From assembly GCA_018260285.1 (NCBI GenBank), contig JAGLBH010000034.1, positions 1 to 12,963 on the forward strand: a stretch of DNA of 12,963 nt, in the 5' to 3' direction. The notes below the pieces were generated by a model, which saw only the letters and a list, made by a program, of their open reading frames with translations, did not search any database and was not told where the DNA came from. Shown piece by piece: positions 1-6,404 of the stretch. This DNA is from Arthrobacter sp. Lineage in GTDB: Bacteria; Actinomycetota; Actinomycetes; Actinomycetales; Micrococcaceae. The first letter of the stretch is position 1, and each line of letters opens with the position of its first letter. Position numbers and translations under genes: made by a program.

Positions 1-69
1 GGGGCGATTGCGGCGCTCAAAAAGGCCGCACCGCCTGCTGCTGAGAGTTCGTCCGACTCGCTGTTCTAG
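1..69 (+). CDS. C-terminal end of an unidentified protein (5' end outside window)
   Basis: An open frame enters at base 1 and stops at TAG (67-69). It encodes about 22 residues: a short Lys/Ala/Pro stretch, a Ser/Asp-rich segment, and the terminal residues DSLF. Low-complexity Ala/Pro/Ser tails are common at the C-termini of actinobacterial proteins. The last residues loosely resemble a beta-clamp binding motif (consensus QLSLF) but lack the Gln. No family can be assigned from so little. A small hairpin follows at 93-105. Translation in this frame is inferred only from the absence of stops and the plausible composition. Confidence 0.4.
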   Translation, partial: GAIAALKKAAPPAAESSSDSLF

Positions 70-92
70 GCGGCGCACAGAACGAGCGTTCA

Positions 93-105
93 AGGGCTCT
101 GCCCT
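93..105 (+). terminator. Small hairpin after the upstream gene, possible weak terminator
   Basis: AGGGC (93-97) and GCCCT (101-105) form a 5-bp stem with a 3-base loop, followed by TCTTAA. It lies between the stop at 67-69 and the next start at 120. The stem is short and the T-run poor, so it may have no function. Confidence 0.2.
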
Positions 106-107
106 CT

Positions 108-113
108 TAAAGT
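108..113 (+). promoter_or_regulatory. Possible -10 element for a leaderless DUF1737 mRNA
   Basis: TAAAGT (108-113) matches four of six bases of the TATAAT consensus and ends exactly 6 bases before the ATG at 120. The start codon has no recognisable Shine-Dalgarno sequence. This is the geometry of leaderless transcripts, which are common in actinobacteria. No convincing -35 is visible. Confidence 0.3.
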
Positions 114-119
114 AGTCCT

Positions 120-314
120 ATGACTGATGAACGACTCCCGATCTACCGACTTCTCACCGGGCCGGACGACGCGAACTTCTGCCGTCGTGTCAGTGAAGCC
201 CTCTCCCAGGGCTACGTCCTGCACGGCAGTCCCTCCATCACCGTCAAGGACGGTCACGGCTACGCCGCCCAGGCCGTCGTCTGGGCTGGGGAGGGCCTGC
301 CGCCGCGGGTGTGA
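120..314 (+). CDS. DUF1737 domain-containing protein
   Basis: A 64-residue protein that is almost entirely one DUF1737 domain. The family hallmark IYRLLTGPDDANFCRRVSEAL lies near the N-terminus (about residues 8-28). The typical 'GY-LHGSPSITV' segment (about 31-42) and the closing 'AAQAVVW' (about 49-55) follow. The family's biochemical function is unknown; its small size suggests a cytoplasmic accessory protein. The start is ATG with no obvious ribosome binding site but a -10-like hexamer 6 bases upstream, so the mRNA may be leaderless. The stop TGA overlaps a GTG codon at 311 in the frame of the next gene. The GIY-YIG gene follows on the same strand 50 bases later, so co-transcription is possible. 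Family assignment is from recalled motif similarity; no role is inferred. Confidence 0.82.
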   Translation: MTDERLPIYRLLTGPDDANFCRRVSEALSQGYVLHGSPSITVKDGHGYAAQAVVWAGEGLPPRV

Positions 315-352
315 GTTCCCACTGGCCAGGTCTGCACCCCCAGCGGGTCTGT

Positions 353-358
353 GACAAT
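353..358 (+). promoter_or_regulatory. Possible extended -10 for a leaderless GIY-YIG mRNA
   Basis: GACAAT (353-358) is preceded by TGT, giving an extended -10 arrangement, and ends exactly 6 bases before the ATG at 365. The GGAGG at 359-363 is only one base from that ATG, too close for a normal Shine-Dalgarno interaction. A leaderless start at 365 would explain this. No clear -35 was found. Confidence 0.25.
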
Positions 359-364
359 GGAGGC

Positions 365-1300
365 ATGACACAGGGAAAACACGTTCGATTATTCCTGGTC
401 GACGGCAAGCCCGGAGGCCTCATGACCGCAGAGATCATGAATTGGACCGGCCACCTCATCAAGGCCAGCCGCAGCCAGGTGCGTGTTCTCGCTGAGCGCC
501 CAGAGGGAAGCAAGACCGGAGTCTACATTTTGGTGGGCGCCTCCAATGAGCCTCTTGGCAGGCCCCTCGCGTATATCGGCCAAAGTGACAACATCGCCAG
601 GCGGCTCCGCGATCATGAGACGGGGAAAGACTTCTGGAACAAGGTCATCGTCATCACTTCCAAAGATGCGAACCTGACAACAGCCCATGTCCGCTTCCTT
701 GAAGCTCTCTTCATCAACGAGGCCTCCCGGCTCGGGCGCTTCGAGATCGTCAACAGCAACACTCCCACAGGCGGTGCCGACCTCCCCGAAGCTGACTACT
801 CGGACATGCTCCACTTCGCCGAACAGGTCGAGACGCTCCTTCCCCTCCTGGGCATCGAGCTCCTCCGCGGCCGAGATCACGACGACGCCCCTCTCGGATC
901 TGCCCACGATGCCTCAGAATCCCCGACAGGGTCCCCCGTATTCCAGCTGAAACACCAGGTCTTTGACATTGATGCCCGCGCCAAGCTCATCGACTCTGAG
1001 TTCACTGTGCTCAAGGGGTCCCGCGTGGCAGCAGAAATAGCGCCCGTTCGCGGCAGCCACAACGCTGCTACCAGACGCACTGCTGAAAACCGTGCTAAGG
1101 CGATTCAAACTCTCATCGACGAGGGCAGCATTCTCCCGGTCGGAGACGGTGGCGGGGTGACTCAGCGAGACATCGTCTTCAGCACTCCCTCTGCCGCGGC
1201 AGCCACTGTCCAAGGCCGAGCTGCCGTCAACGGCCGCACTGCCTGGGTGACGGAGGACGGACAGGCATTCGGAGACTGGGAAGACAGCCGACATGACTGA
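365..1300 (+). CDS. GIY-YIG nuclease family protein with C-terminal DUF4357
   Basis: A 311-residue two-domain protein. An N-terminal segment (about 8-40; LFLVDG, then TAEIMNWTGH) is typical of GIY-YIG/DUF4357 proteins. The GIY-YIG domain follows: 'GVYILVG' (52-58), 'AYIGQSDNIARRLRDHE' (69-85) with the conserved Tyr-Ile-Gly and Arg, and the candidate catalytic Glu in 'FLEALFI' (about 113) with Asn118. Residues about 205-305 match DUF4357: 'FTVLKGSRVA', then 'STPSAAA' and 'VNGRTAW'. GIY-YIG enzymes cut DNA with a metal ion; members with this layout are widespread and mostly uncharacterised. The frame is open back to a GTG at 311 that overlaps the DUF1737 stop, but the 18 extra residues do not look like the family, so ATG 365 is preferred. 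Its base composition looks less GC-rich than the cyd genes, consistent with an accessory gene. Family confident; substrate unknown. Confidence 0.85.
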   Translation: MTQGKHVRLFLVDGKPGGLMTAEIMNWTGHLIKASRSQVRVLAERPEGSKTGVYILVGASNEPLGRPLAYIGQSDNIARRLRDHETGKDFWNKVIVITSKDANLTTAHVRFLEALFINEASRLGRFEIVNSNTPTGGADLPEADYSDMLHFAEQVETLLPLLGIELLRGRDHDDAPLGSAHDASESPTGSPVFQLKHQVFDIDARAKLIDSEFTVLKGSRVAAEIAPVRGSHNAATRRTAENRAKAIQTLIDEGSILPVGDGGGVTQRDIVFSTPSAAAATVQGRAAVNGRTAWVTEDGQAFGDWEDSRHD

Positions 1301-1395
1301 AAACCTGGTGACTGCGGCTGCCTCCTTCACAGGAGACTCGCTCATCTGCTGATACGAACCAGATCGTCTGATCTGAAAGCACGACCGACGATCTC
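1301..1395. other. Intergenic gap at the convergent end of the GIY-YIG gene
   Basis: Between the GIY-YIG stop and the PIN remnant no gene, strong hairpin or RNA is visible. The bottom strand stays open in the frame of the remnant but shows no PIN motifs. This is a likely recombination scar or decayed sequence. Confidence 0.3.
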
Positions 1396-1435
1396 CACAA
1401 TGTGCGCACGCATCAACGAGAACCCTGAAAGCCAT
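1396..1435 (-). pseudogene. Remnant of a PIN-domain toxin (first ~10 codons only)
   Basis: On the bottom strand an ATG at 1435 begins 12 bases after the antitoxin-like gene's stop and encodes MAFRVLVDAC. This is the usual opening of PIN-fold toxins that partner with this kind of HTH protein: beta-strand 1 followed by the first catalytic Asp (residue 8). After this the three frames show none of the later PIN features, such as the second acidic cluster or the region around the third Asp. The open frame simply runs on antisense through the GIY-YIG gene to about 914. The spacing and order are those of a two-gene toxin-antitoxin operon. The reading as a truncated toxin is an inference from ten residues and could be chance. 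Confidence 0.35.
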
Positions 1436-1447
1436 GGAGGACTGCCC

Positions 1448-1933
1448 CTAAGCCTCGTCCTGGACCGGCAACTTGAAGTAGAACCCGCTTTCGAAGCCCT
1501 CTCGCGACATCGAGTCGAGAAGCTCGTCCCGAACCTCATCCAGACGCATCTCGTAGGCAACCAGGTCGCTCAAACGAACACGGCGGTGCCTTCCCACTTT
1601 CGTAAAGGGAATCTCCCCTCCTTCGAGGAGCTTGACGAGGGACGGCCGCGACATGGCAAGAAAATCTGCAGCCTGCTGAGTAGTCATCTGCTGGTCATTC
1701 GGCATCACCGACACACCGCGTCCTGCGGACAGCGCTTCAGCGACCGACACCAGCGCCTCATATAGGGGAGCCGGAAGCTCGCGCTCCTCCCCGGTCTGAC
1801 TGATCAGCCGAGCGACGCTGCGCTCTCTCCCGTTGGGCGTACTCTCCAAGAACTTGGTGAACTCCTCGAGCTCAGCCTGCTGCTCCGGAGAGGGAATGAA
1901 TGTCGACCGCTCCGACGAAACTGCTGATGCCAT
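1448..1933 (-). CDS. HTH (excisionase/antitoxin-type) DNA-binding protein
   Basis: A 161-residue protein with a predicted helix-turn-helix of the HTH_17/excisionase type at about residues 83-128. 'MTTQQAADFLAMSRPSLVKLL' supplies the helices, then 'GEIPFTKVGRHRRVRLSDLVAYE' the wing. The N-terminal half is helical and acidic, with no motif recognised. In actinobacteria such proteins often precede a PIN-domain ribonuclease and act as its antitoxin and as autorepressor. Here only a possible toxin remnant follows at 1435, so it may be an orphan. ATG 1933 was chosen because an AAGGAGGG ribosome binding site (1938-1945) sits 4 bases upstream. The frame extends to 1984, but that would place the start inside the promoter. 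A palindromic site in the promoter spacer suggests autoregulation. An excisionase-like role is an alternative, but no integrase is present. Confidence 0.8.
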   Translation of the reverse strand: MASAVSSERSTFIPSPEQQAELEEFTKFLESTPNGRERSVARLISQTGEERELPAPLYEALVSVAEALSAGRGVSVMPNDQQMTTQQAADFLAMSRPSLVKLLEGGEIPFTKVGRHRRVRLSDLVAYEMRLDEVRDELLDSMSREGFESGFYFKLPVQDEA

Positions 1934-1955
1934 TGGCCCTCCTTCTTCACGAGCA

Positions 1956-1984
1956 ACCCTATTCGAAATATTCGAAACCATCAA
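1956..1984 (-). promoter_or_regulatory. Promoter and operator of the HTH antitoxin-like gene
   Basis: Read on the bottom strand, a -35-like TTGATG (1979-1984) and a -10-like TAGGGT (1956-1961) are separated by exactly 17 bases. The spacer holds two TTCGAA hexamers (1962-1967 and 1971-1976) with a 9-base repeat period, giving a nearly symmetrical 15-bp element. The AAGGAGGG ribosome site and the ATG at 1933 follow. A repressor bound here would block RNA polymerase directly. Autoregulation by the downstream HTH protein is inferred. Confidence 0.5.
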
Positions 1985-2083
1985 GGACCAAGACTCCCTC
2001 CCAAGCCAACGCCTCGATCGTTGACAGACGATGCCTAGAGCTGGTCTTGTCCTTCAGAGGCCGGGCAGCGTCTCATCCTGTCC
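1985..2083. other. Intergenic gap downstream of cydDC
   Basis: About 100 bases between the antitoxin-like promoter and the cydDC stop. I see no convincing gene, hairpin with T-run or repeat. Transcripts from cydDC may therefore read towards the antitoxin-like gene on the same strand. Confidence 0.3.
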
Positions 2084-5000
2084 TCAGAGAGTGACAGTCC
2101 GCATCTGCGTCTGCGGTGCAAGCTCAGCGAAGTCCCGGTGGGCCACCACGATGACCGTCCGGCCCGCGAGAGCCACAGAGAGGTCCTGCACCAGGCGGGC
2201 GGCGCCGTCGTGATCCACGTGAGCGGTGGGCTCGTCGAGGAGGAAGACGTCCGCACCCGCCAGCAGGCCCCGCGCAATGGCGACGCGCTGCCGCTCTCCC
2301 CCGGAGAGCCAGGTGCCGCCGGGCCCTGCGGGCTGTTCAGGGTCCATCCCTGGCAGGCCCACGAGCTGCAGTGCTGAGCGAATCTGATCGTCGGTTGCCT
2401 CCGGGAGGGCGAGGCGCAGATTCGAGGAGACGGGAGCGTCGAAGAGGTAAGCATCCTGACCGCACCACATGACGCGGCCGAAACCGGGAGCCTGCACCCA
2501 CTGTCCGTCGATCCGGGAGATGACCTGTCCAGCCTCAGGTCGCTTGAACCCGGCGAGGGCGTCGAGCAGCGTGGACTTGCCGGAGCCGCTCGGCCCCGTG
2601 ATGAGGGTCCAGGCCTCGGGGGTGCCCCGGAAGGTGACCGGACCGATCCGGGGCCCGTTCGTGTAGGCGAGTTCCAGAGCGTCCGCCCCGTGGCCAAGGA
2701 GATCTGAGCAGCGGGTCCGTGCATCTGCCTGCGCGGTGTCTCGCTCGGCACGGAGATCGTTCTCGAGCGCACGTCGGTTGGTCTGCCACGAACGCCACTG
2801 CGGAATAGCCTCAAGCAGCGCAATGTAGGGATCCATGAGCGCGATCTGCAGCAGGGCCAGCGCGGCAAGCACCTCATGCGCAGGCGCGCTCTCCCCCATC
2901 CCGCGTGCAGCCCAGAGAACCGCCAGCGCCGCGAGCCCCTGACCGATGACCACAAGGAGCGCACCGAGCCCGCGGGAGGCCTCAGCACGCCGAAGGACAT
3001 CGCCATACTCGGCGTCCCGGCGCGCAAACTCATCGGCGGCACGCCGCCACGCCCGGCCCAGCAGGAGATCAGGCGCTGCCCGGTAGAGCTGCGTCAGCGT
3101 CCGGCTGAGCCAGGCGTCATGGGCGGTCATCGCGGACGTGGCGCGTGCATCGGCCCGCATCGTCAGCAGGCTCGCCCCGATGCCTGAGATCACCAGGGAG
3201 GCCACGGGGATCCACAGCATGTGCGTCGAGAGCAGGGCGAAGGCGATGAGGCTTCCGAGGCTCACCGCAGCGGCTGAGACTGCCGGGACGAGAGCCCTCG
3301 GCGCTGCATCTCTCACGGCATCGACGGCCGTCACGAGAACCGTGGTCCCGCCGTCCTGACGAGAGATGGTGCGCCAGTGCGCGGGGCTCTCCGCCAGGGC
3401 ATCCCAGAGGCGCAGGCGAAGATCCGCCGCGTAGGCGAGCATCCCCCGGTGCGTTGCCAGCCTCTCGGCATACCGAGACGCGGCGCGGAACAGGCCGAAG
3501 GCGCGCACGCCGACAATCGCCACGGACAGGTACATGATCGCCGGCTGCTGGGATGCGCGGACGATGAGCCACCCGGACAGCGCCGTGAGGGCCGCAGCCG
3601 AGCATGCCGAGATAACGGCGAGGAGCAGCCCCTGCCGCACATGCCTGTTCGTCAGGAGATGCGGAATCGCGCCATCGCCATCCGCAGCGGTCCCTGCCTC
3701 GGCTGCCGATTCCTCTCGAGCCGCCGTCGGGGCCAGCGAAGGCACGTCGACTGGTTCCACGTGCCCCGTTCGAGCGTCCTCGCCCGAGCCTCCCGGCACC
3801 AGCGTGATGACCCGATCGGCCCTCTCCATGACCTCGCGGTCATGGGTGACGACGACGACGGCCCGACCTCGGGCAGCCTCCTCGAGAAGGGAGATGACCG
3901 CTCGGGCGCTCTCGGCGTCGAGCTGTGACGTCGGCTCGTCAGCGAGCACGGGAATGCCGCCCTGCGCGTCAGAGGCGGCGAGCGTGCGGATGACGGCGAG
4001 TCGACGCTGCTCCCCCGGGCTGAGCAGGGCAATGGAGCGCTCGGCGAGGTGCCCCAGTCCGAGGGCTTGGAGCATCTCGCGGGCCCCCTCGGAGCTGAGA
4101 TGCTCTCCGCCATAGAGACCGACTTCCTCAAGCGGGGTCTCCCTGAGGAAGACGGGCGCCTGCGGCATCATGACGGTCGGCGCGGCGAAAAGCGACCCGC
4201 GGAGGACTGGGGCATCCTCGTGATCGCCGCGCTCCGCTCCGGAGAGCAGCGCAAGAAGGGTCGATTTCCCGCAGCCGCTCGGGCCGGCCAAGGCGGTGAG
4301 CCCCGGAGCAGCTGGAATCCTCAGATCCAGTCCCGGCACAAGGAGACGCTCTCCCCTGAGCAGGTCGCCCTCGACACGGGCGACGTCCGAACCGTTCGCG
4401 CTGGAAGAGGCGGTCTCCTGAACGGGGTGCTCCTCGACGACCGCCTCGGCGCGCTTGAGCGCAAGCTGGCCGTCCTCGGCCGCGTGGAAGGCCTGACCAA
4501 CCTCCCGAAGCGGCGTGTAGCACTCGGGCGCGAGGATGAGGGCCACCAGACCCGCATAGAGCGTCATGTCCCCGTGGATGAGCCGCAGGCCGATGACGAC
4601 GGCGACGAGCGCCACGGACATCGTGGCGATGAGCTCCAGGGCGAGCGAAGAGAGGAACGCCACCCGCAGGCTCTGCATGACCGAGTCTGTGTACTCGCGA
4701 GAGACGGCGGCGAGCCCGCGACGCTGCTGCCGGGCACGCCCCAGGGACACGAGGACGGAGAGCCCCCGGGCCAGCTCGGCGACGGTCTCGGTGAGGCGGC
4801 GCACCGCGGCGGAAAGCTCTGAGGTCCGCTCAGCCGTGTACTTGCCGATGAGGATCATGAAGACCGGCACGAGCGGCAGGGTGAGCGCGATGACGAGGGC
4901 CGAGGGCCAGTCGACGAGGACAATCCTGACGAGCAGGAACACGGGGATGATCGCGGAGTTCACGGCCGCCGGAATGAAGCCGGTGAAGTACGGGGTCATG

Positions 5001-5347
5001 TCCCGCAGGCCGCGTGACGCCAGGGCGACGTCGTCGACATCCCCTCGCGCGTGGGGATGGGAGAGTTTGGAGGAGAGGAGCGAGAGGCGCTGGCGGGCGG
5101 CGACGTCGCTCGCCATGCGGGCCGTGAGCCGCGGGGTGATTAAGGCCGCCGCACCCCGGGACGCGGCGCCGAAGAGAGCCAGTGCGGTGATGAGCGTCCA
5201 GTTCTGGTCGCCCGCCAGGCCGATTCCCTGGGCAAGCGCCTCCGCGAGAGCGATGAGCCCCAGGGAACGAGCGACGGCCGCCCCCGCCAGGCCCGCCTGA
5301 AGTGGGCGGGACACGGGCAGGGACGGCCGTCGGGTAGAGGTGCTCAC
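2084..5347 (-). CDS. cydDC: Fused CydD-CydC thiol reductant ABC exporter
   Basis: A 1087-residue inner-membrane ABC exporter with both half-transporters in one chain. CydDC exports cysteine/glutathione-type thiols and is needed to assemble cytochrome bd. The first membrane domain (about 20-290) includes the CydD-like 'LALELIATMSVALVAVVIG' and 'LILAPECYTPLREVGQAFHA'. Nucleotide-binding domain 1 has Walker A at 355-362, signature LSPGE (442-446), Walker B ending DEP (470-472) and switch His502. An Ala/Glu-rich linker (about 520-565) leads to the CydC-like membrane domain (about 566-850; 'ALSGWLIV', 'AFGLFRAASRYAERL'). Domain 2 has Walker A at 918-925, canonical LSGGE (1014-1018), Walker B 1034-1040 and His1070. 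The first signature is degenerate (Pro for Gly), so the two ATP sites are probably unequal. The start is GTG, 9 bases after cydB, with a weak ribosome site, suggesting translational coupling. It is the last gene of the operon. Confidence 0.93.
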   Translation of the reverse strand: MSTSTRRPSLPVSRPLQAGLAGAAVARSLGLIALAEALAQGIGLAGDQNWTLITALALFGAASRGAAALITPRLTARMASDVAARQRLSLLSSKLSHPHARGDVDDVALASRGLRDMTPYFTGFIPAAVNSAIIPVFLLVRIVLVDWPSALVIALTLPLVPVFMILIGKYTAERTSELSAAVRRLTETVAELARGLSVLVSLGRARQQRRGLAAVSREYTDSVMQSLRVAFLSSLALELIATMSVALVAVVIGLRLIHGDMTLYAGLVALILAPECYTPLREVGQAFHAAEDGQLALKRAEAVVEEHPVQETASSSANGSDVARVEGDLLRGERLLVPGLDLRIPAAPGLTALAGPSGCGKSTLLALLSGAERGDHEDAPVLRGSLFAAPTVMMPQAPVFLRETPLEEVGLYGGEHLSSEGAREMLQALGLGHLAERSIALLSPGEQRRLAVIRTLAASDAQGGIPVLADEPTSQLDAESARAVISLLEEAARGRAVVVVTHDREVMERADRVITLVPGGSGEDARTGHVEPVDVPSLAPTAAREESAAEAGTAADGDGAIPHLLTNRHVRQGLLLAVISACSAAALTALSGWLIVRASQQPAIMYLSVAIVGVRAFGLFRAASRYAERLATHRGMLAYAADLRLRLWDALAESPAHWRTISRQDGGTTVLVTAVDAVRDAAPRALVPAVSAAAVSLGSLIAFALLSTHMLWIPVASLVISGIGASLLTMRADARATSAMTAHDAWLSRTLTQLYRAAPDLLLGRAWRRAADEFARRDAEYGDVLRRAEASRGLGALLVVIGQGLAALAVLWAARGMGESAPAHEVLAALALLQIALMDPYIALLEAIPQWRSWQTNRRALENDLRAERDTAQADARTRCSDLLGHGADALELAYTNGPRIGPVTFRGTPEAWTLITGPSGSGKSTLLDALAGFKRPEAGQVISRIDGQWVQAPGFGRVMWCGQDAYLFDAPVSSNLRLALPEATDDQIRSALQLVGLPGMDPEQPAGPGGTWLSGGERQRVAIARGLLAGADVFLLDEPTAHVDHDGAARLVQDLSVALAGRTVIVVAHRDFAELAPQTQMRTVTL

Positions 5348-5356
5348 GCTGTGGCG

Positions 5357-6394
5357 CTAGCCTTTCTGGGTGCGAAGGATCTGTGCGGGGAAGTCGTGAG
5401 CCTCGGGGAGGTTCTCCACGCGCAGTCGCTTGCGGAAGACCCAGTAGGTCCACGCCTGGTAGGCCAGAACGAGCGGAACGCCGAACGCGGCCACACCCGT
5501 CATGACTCCGAGCGTATACGGGCTCGAGGCCGCGTTCTGGACTGTCAGGCTGAACGCCGGGTCCAGAGTGGACGGCAGGACCACGGGGTACGCGGACGTG
5601 AAGATCGAGGACACGCCTGCCACGAGGAAGGTTCCGAGAGCGATGAATGCCTTCATCTCCTCATCCTTCCGCGCGAACAGCCATGCGGCTACGAGTGCCG
5701 CCGCCGCGACGACGACGAGACCCAGCCCCGCGAAGTCCATGGCCCGGACGCCCACGAGGATGGCCCACACGGCAGCCGGAGCGCAGAGCGGGATCATCCA
5801 GACCTTGAGGGCGTTGCGAGCGCGAACGCGCATCTCGCCGTCGGTCTTGAGGGAGAGGAAGGCGAGGGCCTGGGCGATCGAGAAGCCGATGACCGCGAGC
5901 GCTCCGAGAATCGCGAAGAGAATCACCGAGAGAATCGGAGAGCCGGCCACGCGGTCTCCGTTCCCGTTGATGGGAAGGCCCGTGGTGGAGAGAGCAAGCG
6001 CTGCCCCGATGCCGCCGGCGGCGCCGATCGAGCCGAGGTTGAGAGCCCAGTCCCAGCCGTTGCGCCACTTCTCACCGGGCATCTTGCCTCGGTACTCGAA
6101 GGCGACCGCTCGGAAGATGAGCGCCACGAGCACGAGGAGAAGCGGAAGGTAGAGGCCGGAGAAGAGAGCCGCGTACCACTTGGGGAACGCCGCAAAGGTC
6201 GCGCCGCCCGCCGTGAGCAGCCAGACCTCGTTGCCGTCCCACACGGGGCCGATGGTGTTGATCATGAGTCGGCGCTCCTTGTCCGTGCGCCCGAAAGTGC
6301 GCAGCAGGATGCCGATGCCGAGGTCAAAGCCCTCGAGGAAGAGATAGCCGATCCACAGGACCGCGATGAGAATAAACCAGAGAGTGTCCAACAT
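5357..6394 (-). CDS. cydB: Cytochrome bd ubiquinol/menaquinol oxidase subunit II
   Basis: A 345-residue integral membrane subunit of the bd oxidase, which reduces oxygen to water with electrons from quinol. It opens with the family signature 'IGYLFLEGFDLGIGIL' (about 15-30) and carries the highly conserved 'GPVWDGNEVW' (49-58) and 'FPKWYAALFSGLYLPLLL' (about 70-87). Several hydrophobic segments fit the family's eight helices, and the length is normal. It pairs with CydA. The ATG at 6394 has an AGGAG ribosome site (6400-6404) 5 bases upstream that overlaps the cydA stop (6403-6405), an arrangement that favours coupled translation. The cydDC start lies 9 bases downstream. No damaged residues were noticed. 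Confidence 0.95.
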   Translation of the reverse strand: MLDTLWFILIAVLWIGYLFLEGFDLGIGILLRTFGRTDKERRLMINTIGPVWDGNEVWLLTAGGATFAAFPKWYAALFSGLYLPLLLVLVALIFRAVAFEYRGKMPGEKWRNGWDWALNLGSIGAAGGIGAALALSTTGLPINGNGDRVAGSPILSVILFAILGALAVIGFSIAQALAFLSLKTDGEMRVRARNALKVWMIPLCAPAAVWAILVGVRAMDFAGLGLVVVAAAALVAAWLFARKDEEMKAFIALGTFLVAGVSSIFTSAYPVVLPSTLDPAFSLTVQNAASSPYTLGVMTGVAAFGVPLVLAYQAWTYWVFRKRLRVENLPEAHDFPAQILRTQKG

Positions 6395-6399
6395 GGCGG

Positions 6400-6404
6400 C
6401 TCCT
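6400..6404 (-). promoter_or_regulatory. cydB ribosome binding site overlapping the cydA stop codon
   Basis: AGGAG read on the bottom strand overlaps the TAG stop of cydA and lies 5 bases before the cydB ATG. This links translation of the two oxidase subunits. Confidence 0.6.

Noticed and set aside
914..1435. A full 173-residue PIN toxin reading on the bottom strand from ATG 1435
   Set aside because: Only the first ten residues resemble a PIN protein. The rest is antisense to the GIY-YIG gene and lacks the later acidic residues.
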